From an uncultured bacterium (GTDB lineage: Bacteria; Actinomycetota; Coriobacteriia; Coriobacteriales; Coriobacteriaceae), in contig CATWBO010000016.1 in the NCBI GenBank assembly GCA_958349055.1, positions 1 through 48,191 on the forward strand: a stretch of 48,191 nt of DNA. The letters are read 5' to 3'. Numbering within the stretch: position 1 is the stretch's first letter; every line of letters begins with the position of its first letter. Positions 40,787 to 48,191 of this stretch are shown in pieces. The notes below the pieces were generated by a model. The model was not told where the DNA came from and ran no database searches. It saw only the letters and a list, made by a program, of their open reading frames with translations. Both the position numbers and the translations under genes were made by a program.

Positions 40787-40853
40787 AGTTGCGGTGGAAT
40801 AGGGATTGATTTGCGGCTGATGTGCCAAAAACAGTCCCTATTTCACCGCAACT
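40787..40853. repeat. Hyphenated palindrome, 19-bp arms, relative of 35198-35264
   Basis: AGTTGCGGTGGAATAGGGA (40787-40805) pairs with 40835-40853 (one mismatch) across 29 bases. The outer AGTTGCGGTG and the ATAG are shared with the palindrome at 35198, and the spacer length is the same, so the two belong to one family. Confidence 0.75.
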
Positions 40854-40866
40854 GATGTAGGCGTCC

Positions 40867-41727
40867 CTAGCGAGTTGGCTGGTAGCGGGGGCAGTAGCTG
40901 ATGGCGATGGCATCGACGCCTACATGGGTGGCGATGGTGCAGCCGATGGGGCCGGTGCCGGCGTCTACGTAGTCCTGGCCCGCGAGCGCCTCGTTGACAA
41001 GTTCCTGCTCCTCGGCGGCGCCGGTCGTGAGCACGCGCACGCTTGAGCCCGGGTGCTCATCCAAAAACGTGAGGCAGTCTGCCATGGTGTTGGCGACGAT
41101 ACGCTTGGCGCCGCGGCCCTTTTTGATGGCCTTGATCTCGCCCGATTTCCACTCCGGCGAAACGGCCAGGCGAATGTTGAGCATCTGCGTCAGCTGGCCG
41201 GCGAGCTTGGGGGCGCGGCCGTTTTTGACCAGGTTCTCGAGCGTGCGGGGAATCAGCAGCAGATGGGCGTCGGGCAACGTCGCGCGGATCTGCGCCTCGG
41301 TCTCGTCCAAGCTGCGGCCGTCCTCGCGCATGGCAAGCGCGTACTCCACCAGCAGACCCTCGGCGCCCGAGCCAGTGCGCGAATCGATGCAGCGTACGTC
41401 GAGCTCGTGGGTATCGGCCACCTGGCACGCGTTGGCGTAGCAGGCTGACCACTCGCTGCACAGCGAGATAAAGATGGCACTGTCGTGGCCGTCGGCGTGC
41501 ACGCGGTCAAACAGCGCCTTGAACTCGCCGGCGCTCGGCTGCGAAGTGTGCGGCAGCTGCTCGGAGCCGGCCATGCGGGCGACGTACTCCTCGGCGGTGA
41601 TCTGCACCTGGTCGAGCAGGTCCTCGCCTTCGATAATCACATGCAGCGGAATCACGTAGATGCCGAGCTCTTGGGCGCGGGCGGGGGAGATGTCCGACGT
41701 GGAGTCGGTTATGATGGCAAAAGACAT
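40867..41727 (-). CDS. DegV family protein, second copy
   Basis: 286 residues with the DegV two-domain layout: SFAIITDSTSDISPARAQEL at the N terminus, PHTSQPSAGEFKALFD near 60-75, and FISLCSEWSACYANA in place of the common LSSxLSGTY. ENLVKNGRAPKLAGQLTQML and a GPIGCTIATHVGVDAI end follow. It binds a fatty acid for the FakA system by family knowledge. It differs clearly from the DegV at 26566, so ligand preferences may differ. The start at 41727 follows GAAAGGTG; a reading to 41784 is not supported. Confidence 0.9.
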   Translation of the reverse strand: MSFAIITDSTSDISPARAQELGIYVIPLHVIIEGEDLLDQVQITAEEYVARMAGSEQLPHTSQPSAGEFKALFDRVHADGHDSAIFISLCSEWSACYANACQVADTHELDVRCIDSRTGSGAEGLLVEYALAMREDGRSLDETEAQIRATLPDAHLLLIPRTLENLVKNGRAPKLAGQLTQMLNIRLAVSPEWKSGEIKAIKKGRGAKRIVANTMADCLTFLDEHPGSSVRVLTTGAAEEQELVNEALAGQDYVDAGTGPIGCTIATHVGVDAIAISYCPRYQPTR

Positions 41728-41783
41728 AATTGCACCTTTCGATGGGGCGCCTGCGCGCCGCCGATTGAGAGCAAAGTGCGTCA

Positions 41784-41804
41784 AGTATAGTGGAGTTGTT
41801 CCAC
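41784..41804 (-). promoter_or_regulatory. Promoter -10 and overlapping palindrome of degV-2
   Basis: On the minus strand TATACT (41784-41789) is a good -10 box. It directly follows GTGGAACAACTCCAC (41790-41804), a 5-bp-arm palindrome sitting in the spacer between -35 and -10, a common operator position. The -35 is weak (TGGCAA). Confidence 0.4.
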
Positions 41805-41883
41805 ATTGCCAGCTTTAATTGTTGAATAGTCAACGGTTTGAAGCGTCGGTGTGGAAATCGTCAACTGGGGAAGAGGGATGCCG

Positions 41884-42546
41884 ATGGAGGCACTGGAGAT
41901 ATGCAGTCGGCCGGTCGTGCTGTTCGATTTTGACGGCACGGTGGCCGATACGGGCCGGGCGGTGATGACCTCGACGCGCAAGACGCTGGCTGCGCGCGGG
42001 TTTTCGGAAGCGCAGATGGGTGACCTGCGTCGCATGATCGGGCCCCCGCTGTGGAAGAGCTTCCACGACTTTTACGACTTTACGCGCGAGGAGTCGCTTG
42101 TGGTGGCCGACGAGTACCGCGTGTATTTTAACGAGCTGGGGCCGGAGGAATATCCCGTGTTCGACGGAATCCCCGGGCTGCTCGACGGTCTTGTGGCGCA
42201 GGGGCACCGCATGGCCGTGGCGACCTCGCGCATGGAGGCAAAGTGTATCGACATGGTGAATGAACTGGGGCTTTGCCAGTTTGAAGCCGTGGTTGGCATG
42301 AATCCGCCGCAGGGACGCGAGACCAAGGCGGATTCGGTGCGCGACGCGCTGGCGGCCCTGGGTGCGACCGCGGACGAGGCCGTGATGATCGGCGATCGCT
42401 TTAACGACGTCGAGGGCGCGCACGCGATGGGCGTGCCGTGCATCGGCATCTATTCGGGCGCGGCGGCGCCGGGGGAGCACGAGGCCGCGGGCGCCGACGC
42501 AGTGGTGCACTCGGTGGCCGAGCTTGCTAAACTTTTCTCTATATAA
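41884..42546 (+). CDS. HAD family hydrolase, phosphoglycolate-phosphatase-like
   Basis: 220 residues of the HAD superfamily with a helical cap. Motif I is VLFDFDGTVADT near 13-24 (nucleophile and acid Asp), motif II is in MAVATSRM near 112 (Thr/Ser), motif III is the Lys of ETKADS near 148, and motif IV is MIGDRFNDVEGA near 170. It should dephosphorylate a small metabolite; the Gph-like layout does not fix the substrate. The start at 41884 has GAGGG 6 nt upstream. It is followed by the M20 dipeptidase 54 bases later. Confidence 0.88.
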   Translation: MEALEICSRPVVLFDFDGTVADTGRAVMTSTRKTLAARGFSEAQMGDLRRMIGPPLWKSFHDFYDFTREESLVVADEYRVYFNELGPEEYPVFDGIPGLLDGLVAQGHRMAVATSRMEAKCIDMVNELGLCQFEAVVGMNPPQGRETKADSVRDALAALGATADEAVMIGDRFNDVEGAHAMGVPCIGIYSGAAAPGEHEAAGADAVVHSVAELAKLFSI

Positions 42547-42600
42547 GTATGTGATGTGAGGGGCGGGCAAGCTCGCCGCTCATTGGTTAGGAGGTCGTCC

Positions 42601-44037
42601 ATGAATCAGGTGGAGCAGAGCGTCGCCGAGTATGTCGACGAGGTCTGGGAGGATGTCGTCGCCGATATTGAGCAGCTGGTGAGTTATCCGTCCGTGGCGG
42701 TTTCTGCCAATGCGGAGCCCGGCGCGCCGTTTGGCCGACCGGTGCGTGACGCGCTCGACTGCGCGCTCGGCATCGCGCAGAAGCTCGGCTACCAGACGAG
42801 CGATGACGAGGGGTATGTGGGCATTGCCGATATCCCGGGCCGCGGCGACAAGCAACTCGCGACCATCTGCCACGTGGACGTGGTTCCCGCCGGCCCCGGC
42901 TGGAACACCGATCCGTTTGCGATGGAGCGCCGTGAGGGCTGGCTGCTCGGTCGCGGCGTGATTGACGACAAGGGCCCGGCGGTGCTGTCGCTCTACGCCG
43001 GCGCCTACCTGCTCAAGCACGGCATTACCCCGCGCTACACCTTCCGCGCGCTGCTGGGCTGCGATGAGGAAGTGGGCATGTCCGACGTTCACCATTATCT
43101 GGAGAACCGCGCAGACCCTGACTTTCTGTTTACGCCCGATGCCGAGTTCCCGGTCTGCAATGCCGAGAAGGGTCAGTTTGGGGCGACGTTTGTGAGCTCC
43201 AAGATCGACGGCGGGCGCATCGTGTCGTGGAGTGGTGCCGAGGCGAGCAACGCCATTCCGTCGCAGTCTATCTGCGAGCTTGCGATTGCCGCCGATGAAC
43301 TGCCGGCGCCGGTCGAGAACGCTGACCGCCTGGAGATCACAGCACTCGATAGCGGGCATGCGCAGATTTTCGCCCACGGTATTGGTGGCCATGCTTCAAT
43401 GCCCGAGGGTACGGTCAACGCCGTCGGTCTGATCGTGGCGTATCTGCGCGAGGCCGAGGGCGCGTTTGGTGCCCGCGGCGAGCGCCTGCTGACTCCTGCC
43501 GAGCACGAGTTTGTCAAGTTCCTGGCCTTTGTGCATGCGGACGCCTATGGCCGCGGCCTGGGTATCGACGCGACGAGTCCGGCGTTTGGCCCGCTCACCT
43601 GCAACCCCGGCGTCATTCGCGTGGCGGATGGCCACATTGAGCAGGTCATTGACGTGCGTTTCCCCGACAGCACGAGCGCCGATACCATCCGCGAGCAGCT
43701 CGAGCCACTCGTGGGTCGCTTTGGCGTGACGTGCCGTGTGGGTCGTGCCAAGGTGCCGTTCTCGGTCTCTGCCGATGATCCGGCCGTGAAGGCGCTTATC
43801 GATACCTATAACGAGTTTACGGGCAAGCATGCTGAGCCCTTCGCCATGGGCGGCGGCACGTACGCGCGCAACTTTGCCCGCGCCGTCTCGTTTGGCCCCG
43901 AGGAGACCGGCCTGGAGCTGCCCGAGTGGGGCGGCCAGATGCACGGTCCCAACGAGTGCGCCAACGAGGAACAGCTCAAGCAGGCGCTCAAGATTTATAT
44001 TGTGGCCATCTTAAAGCTCAACGAGTTGGAGCTGTAG
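42601..44037 (+). CDS. M20 family metallopeptidase, PepV/Sapep-type dipeptidase
   Basis: 478 residues. Zinc ligands are in order: His in ICHVDVVPAG near 90, Asp in LGRGVIDDKGP near 122 with the catalytic Asp two residues after the first His, the general-base Glu in LLGCDEEVGM near 155, Asp in FTPDAEFPV, and a final His in GGQMHGPNE near 449. The lid domain carries GIGGHASMPEGTVNA. It is a cytoplasmic dipeptidase for peptide nutrition. AGGAGG is ideally placed before the ATG. Terminator at 44079. Confidence 0.92.
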   Translation: MNQVEQSVAEYVDEVWEDVVADIEQLVSYPSVAVSANAEPGAPFGRPVRDALDCALGIAQKLGYQTSDDEGYVGIADIPGRGDKQLATICHVDVVPAGPGWNTDPFAMERREGWLLGRGVIDDKGPAVLSLYAGAYLLKHGITPRYTFRALLGCDEEVGMSDVHHYLENRADPDFLFTPDAEFPVCNAEKGQFGATFVSSKIDGGRIVSWSGAEASNAIPSQSICELAIAADELPAPVENADRLEITALDSGHAQIFAHGIGGHASMPEGTVNAVGLIVAYLREAEGAFGARGERLLTPAEHEFVKFLAFVHADAYGRGLGIDATSPAFGPLTCNPGVIRVADGHIEQVIDVRFPDSTSADTIREQLEPLVGRFGVTCRVGRAKVPFSVSADDPAVKALIDTYNEFTGKHAEPFAMGGGTYARNFARAVSFGPEETGLELPEWGGQMHGPNECANEEQLKQALKIYIVAILKLNELEL

Positions 44038-44078
44038 GGCTTCCCCTATATCCTGCTTGGATACAAACTTGCATTACG

Positions 44079-44106
44079 AGCCCGGTGCTTTTGCCCGGGC
44101 TTTTTC
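44079..44106 (+). terminator. Terminator of the M20 dipeptidase gene
   Basis: AGCCCGG pairs with CCGGGCT around 9 bases, followed by TTTTCTG, 42 bases after the stop. Confidence 0.8.
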
Positions 44107-44334
44107 TGTTGCGGTGGGGCAGTCCATGGGGACGTTCCTCTGGTGTAAACGGTGCGCCATGTTCGGCGCTGGATTGTTATCCGTTTGTAAAGGCTGGGCA
44201 GAGCTTGCGGTAAGGGTCTATCAAATGACCGTAAGAAACCGCAGTTGGCGTGGGCGCTGCCCGATCGAGGTCGTATCTTTCCAAACAGCAAAGCGGGCAG
44301 GGTGCCCGCGAGTCGCATGTATGAAAGGAAGATC

Positions 44335-45273
44335 ATGCTCGATCAGGCTTATTCTCGTCGTCAGTTCCTCGGCCTCGCTGGTGGTCTTGTCAGCATCGTC
44401 GGTCTCGGTCTCGTTGGTTGCGGCGGTTCCGGAGCATCCGACGCCGTCGACAAGGGCAGCGCCGCTGCTGACGAGTCCGTCTCCGGCGAGGTGACCTATG
44501 ACGGCGCCTCCTCGTTCCAGGCTCTCGTCGAGGCCGCTGCCGAGAAGTTCATGGACGCCAACCCCGATGTCTCCGTCTCCGGCTCGGGTAACGGTTCGGG
44601 CAAGGGCCTGACCGCTGTTGCCGCCGGCACCGTCACCATCGGCAACTCCGACGTCTTCGCCGAGACCAAGCTTGAGGCCGATCAGGTCAAGAACCTCGTC
44701 GACCACGAGGTCGCCGTCGTGGGCATGGGCCCCGTCGTCTCCAAGAACGTCAAGGTCGACGACCTGTCCCTCGAGCAGCTCAAGGGTATCTTCTCCGGTC
44801 AGATTACCAACTGGAAGGAGGTCGGCGGCGACGACGCCAAGATCGTCGTTCTCAACCGCAAGGCCGGCTCCGGCACCCGCGCCACCTTCGAGGCCGCCGT
44901 CTTTGGCGACGAGGCCGTCGACTTTAAGGGCGACGCCGAGCTCGATAAGTCCGGCGATGTCCAGACTCAGATGGGCAGCACCGACAACGCCATCTCTTAC
45001 CTCGACTTCTCGCACTTCGATGACTCCAAGTTCAACGCCATCAAGGTCGAGGGCGTCGAGCCCAAGAGCAAGAATGTCACCGACGACTCCTTCAAGATCT
45101 GGGCGACCGAGCACATGTACTGCGCAAAGGACGCCGACGAGGCCACCAAGGCTTTCCTGGAGTTCATGCTTTCCGACGACGTCCAGGGCAAGCTCGTCGA
45201 GGAGCAGGGCTTTATCCCCGTCTCTGCCATGAAGGTCGTCAAGGACGCCAGCGGCAAGGTCTCCGCTAAATAA
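44335..45273 (+). CDS. pstS: PstS phosphate-binding lipoprotein
   Basis: 312 residues. The signal SRRQFLGLAGGLVSIVGLGL ends at VGC: it is both a lipoprotein signal and Tat-like (twin Arg plus F). The mature part is a PstS-type periplasmic-binding fold: GASSFQALVEAAAEKF, SGSGNGSGKGLTAVAAG (phosphate loop), GSGTRATFEAAVFG (second phosphate loop near 165) and AISYLDFSHFD. It captures phosphate outside the cell for PstCAB. I use the ATG at 44335 with AAGGAAG just upstream; a reading from 44245 adds an implausible peptide. First gene of the pst operon. Confidence 0.93.
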   Translation: MLDQAYSRRQFLGLAGGLVSIVGLGLVGCGGSGASDAVDKGSAAADESVSGEVTYDGASSFQALVEAAAEKFMDANPDVSVSGSGNGSGKGLTAVAAGTVTIGNSDVFAETKLEADQVKNLVDHEVAVVGMGPVVSKNVKVDDLSLEQLKGIFSGQITNWKEVGGDDAKIVVLNRKAGSGTRATFEAAVFGDEAVDFKGDAELDKSGDVQTQMGSTDNAISYLDFSHFDDSKFNAIKVEGVEPKSKNVTDDSFKIWATEHMYCAKDADEATKAFLEFMLSDDVQGKLVEEQGFIPVSAMKVVKDASGKVSAK

Positions 45274-45297
45274 GTAATCGCCCCGGAAAGGTTTGCA

Positions 45298-46206
45298 ATG
45301 GCAAAGCAACTGCCAAAGCGCGACCTTGAGAACGTGGGCCTGGGCGTCACGGGCGCGTGCGTAGCGCTCGTGACGCTTGTCGTTGCCGCGCTCATCTTTA
45401 TGGTCGCCCAAAAGGGCCTCTCGGCTTTTCTCAAGGACGGCGTTTCGGTCGTCGAGTTCTTCACCGGCACCAAGTGGGACCTGGCCAACACAGCCGAAAG
45501 CGGCCTGCCCTACACCGGCGCCCTGCCCCTGATCGTCACCTCGTTTGCGGTCATGGTGCTCTCCACGCTCATCGCACTGCCCATCGCCATCGGCTCTGCC
45601 ATCTTTGCGGTCGAGATCCAGCCTAAGTTTGGCTCCAAGATCTTTCAGCCGCTTATTGAGCTTTTGACCGGCATTCCCTCGGTCGTCTTTGGCTTGATCG
45701 GCTTTCACGTGGTTGTCGGCCTTATGAAGAGCGTTTTCCACGTGAGCACGGGTCTGGGTATCCTTCCCGGCGCCATCGTGCTGGCCGTCATGATTCTGCC
45801 GACAATGACCACGCTTTCGGTCGATGGTCTGCGCGCCGTGCCCGACAGCTACCGTCAGGGTTCGCTCGCGCTGGGCTACACCCGCTGGCAGACCATCTGG
45901 CACGTGGTGCTCAAGTCCGCCATGCCATCGCTCATGACTGCGGTCATCCTTGGCATGACCCGCGCCTTTGGCGAGACGCTCGCCGTGCGCATGGTTATCG
46001 GCGGCATCGAGGCCATGCCGACGTCGCTGCTGTCGCCGGCGTCCACCATCACCACCACGCTCACCACGTCCATGGCGGTCTATGCCGAGGGCTCGGCCCA
46101 GGACGATGTCCTGTGGGCGCTCGGCCTGCTGCTGATGGGCATGAGCCTCATCTTCATCCTGATCATCCACCTCATTGGCCGCAAGGGGGCGAAGGCTCGT
46201 GGCTAG
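45298..46206 (+). CDS. pstC: PstC phosphate ABC permease
   Basis: 302 residues with six helices. The N-terminal helix is GVTGACVALVTLVVAALIFM. The permease EAA-type loop that contacts PstB is GSLALGYTRWQTIWHVVLKS near 182-201. FGLIGFHVVVGLM and LPTMTTLSVDGLRAVP are typical of PstC. GGAAAGG lies 6 nt before the ATG, 24 bases after pstS. Its last codons overlap the pstA start by 8 bases, so translation is coupled. Confidence 0.94.
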   Translation: MAKQLPKRDLENVGLGVTGACVALVTLVVAALIFMVAQKGLSAFLKDGVSVVEFFTGTKWDLANTAESGLPYTGALPLIVTSFAVMVLSTLIALPIAIGSAIFAVEIQPKFGSKIFQPLIELLTGIPSVVFGLIGFHVVVGLMKSVFHVSTGLGILPGAIVLAVMILPTMTTLSVDGLRAVPDSYRQGSLALGYTRWQTIWHVVLKSAMPSLMTAVILGMTRAFGETLAVRMVIGGIEAMPTSLLSPASTITTTLTTSMAVYAEGSAQDDVLWALGLLLMGMSLIFILIIHLIGRKGAKARG

Positions 46207-47121
46207 CACGCACATCCATATCGACGAGGCGAGACTCGGGCGCGTCCAAAAACAGGACCGAATCGCCACGGGCGTGCTGACGGCAATCGCTGCCATCGTC
46301 ATGCTCATCGTCATCTCCATGGTGGCTTACATCCTGTTCGAGGGCATCTCGACGCTGTTCCAGCCGGGCTTTCTCACGCAACCCGCACGCGCCAACGGAA
46401 CGCAGGGCGGCGTGCTCTACCAGCTGTTCGATTCGTTCTATCTGCTGCTGATCACCTTAGGTATCTCGGTGCCTATCAGCCTGGGCGGTGCGGTCTTTTT
46501 GGTCGAGTACGCACCCGACGGTCCCGTCCGCGACATCGCCTCGACCGCCATCGAGACGCTGTCTTCGCTGCCCTCCATCGTCGTCGGCATGTTCGGCTTT
46601 CTAGTGTTCTCGGTGCAGCTGGGCTGGAAGTACTCCATCATCTCCGGCGCCGTCGCGCTCACCATGTTCAACATCCCCATCCTGGTGCGCGTGATTCAGC
46701 AGGCGCTCGAGGACGTGCCGCAGGCCCAGCGCGATGCGTGCCTGGCCATGGGCCTCACTCGCTGGGAGGCCACGCTGCACATCCTGATCCCCGAGGCCAT
46801 GCCTGCCATCGTGACGGGCATCGTGCTTTCGGCCGGCCGCGTGTTTGGCGAGGCCGCGGCGCTACTCTTTACCTCGGGCATGAGCTCGCCGGTGCGTCTG
46901 AACTTCTTGAGCTTTAACCTGTCGAGCCCCACTTGCGCCTGGAACGTGTTCCGTCCCGGTGAGTCGCTCGCCGTGCACATCTACAAGATCTATGGCGAGG
47001 GCAGCCCCGAGGCCCAGCAGATCGTTTGGGGCACCGCCGCACTGCTGATGACCTGCGTGCTGCTGTTTAACGTAGTCGCCCGTATCGTGGGCAAGCAACT
47101 GGCAAGGAAGATGACGGCCGA

Positions 47122-47125
<4 letters not shown>
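46199..47125 (+). CDS. pstA: PstA phosphate ABC permease
   Basis: 308 residues, six helices, starting with a GTG at 46199 inside the end of pstC. The EAA loop is ACLAMGLTRWEATLHILIPEAMPAI near 181-205, and LSSLPSIVVGMFGFLVF is characteristic of PstA. The reading from 46175 adds eight residues within pstC and is less likely. It overlaps pstB by an ATGA junction at 47122-47125, so PstC, PstA and PstB are made from one coupled message. Confidence 0.93.
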
Positions 47126-47994
<869 letters not shown>

Positions 47995-48049
47995 TCCGGG
48001 ACATGCTTGAGGCCCGCGGCGGCCACGGTCGCCACGGGACTGATTGGAG

Positions 48050-48088
48050 AGGCGGGTCATCTCTTTTGGGAGATGGCCCGCCTTTTTG
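48050..48088 (+). terminator. Terminator of the pst operon
   Basis: AGGCGGGTCATCTC pairs with GAGATGGCCCGCCT (one T-G pair) around 6 bases, followed by TTTTG. A strong stem with T-run 55 bases after the pstB stop. Confidence 0.88.
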
Positions 48089-48153
48089 TGCTTTCGGGGC
48101 TGCGCTTGTCGATTGCGCCCGCCCAAAACCACCACAAAGGGGACAGTGAACTG

Positions 48154-48191
48154 CCTCCCATTTCTTGGACATCGGGAAATGGGAGGTTTTC
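48154..48191. repeat. Palindrome cut by the right edge
   Basis: CCTCCCATTTC (48154-48164) pairs with GAAATGGGAGG (48176-48186) across 11 bases. The left side continues outward as GGGGACAGTGAACTG, and the right side runs off the window, so the full arm length is unknown. It resembles the other intergenic palindromes in layout. Confidence 0.55.

Noticed and set aside
44180..44334. A Pho-box or riboswitch upstream of pstS
   Set aside because: Short complementary pieces exist (GCGGT with ACCGC) but no recognisable PhoB-type direct repeat or known aptamer could be identified.

Overview
The window looks like a chromosomal segment of a gut Coriobacteriia (Actinomycetota), most likely Collinsella. 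This is inferred from high GC, strong AGGAGG-type ribosome binding sites, and the gene repertoire: class III fructose-bisphosphatase, paired DegV proteins, B12-controlled DUF4430 surface proteins and QueH-type queuosine synthesis. No rRNA, tRNA, CRISPR array or complete transposase gene was found.

Layout. 1-4.0 kb: a gene start cut by the left edge, a PASTA-like membrane protein, a CDF metal transporter and a double zinc-ribbon protein. 4.0-7.6 kb: a lower-GC accessory patch with a frame-broken SHOCT protein, a small protein, an ADP-ribosylglycohydrolase, a DUF1016 nuclease and a small PH-like protein. 7.8-11.9 kb: a Tat-exported PI-PLC-like enzyme and two tandem paralogous lipoproteins. 12.3-13.8 kb: a folate pair, fchA-folD, in which FolD has lost the residues for its cyclohydrolase half-reaction. 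13.8-14.0 kb: a MITE-like element with 31-bp terminal inverted repeats. 14.1-17.9 kb: a C69 dipeptidase and a small-helical-protein/UbiB-kinase pair. 18.0-23.1 kb: a cobalamin riboswitch leading into two cell-surface DUF4430 (transcobalamin-like) proteins. 23.2-26.2 kb (minus): two GtrA proteins and fbp. 26.6-32.4 kb: DegV, a TIM-barrel-like protein, a 56-residue membrane protein, an RNA m5C methyltransferase and a divergent MetG-like tRNA ligase. 32.5-39.7 kb: a DUF3267 protein, queH, queA, then a coiled-coil protein and an SDR bracketed by 147-bp direct repeats, then tgt. 39.9-44.0 kb: a LOG-family protein, a second DegV, a HAD phosphatase and an M20 dipeptidase. 44.3-48.0 kb: the pstSCAB phosphate uptake operon.

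Three points stand out. First, the B12 riboswitch/DUF4430 locus looks like a corrinoid-capture surface system. Second, the FolD/FchA pair appears to have split two activities that FolD normally combines. Third, the intergenic spaces from about 34.9 kb onward carry several long hyphenated palindromes with 14-21-bp arms, two of which share their arm sequence, plus the 147-bp direct repeats. These behave like a family of small dispersed elements that no annotated gene explains.
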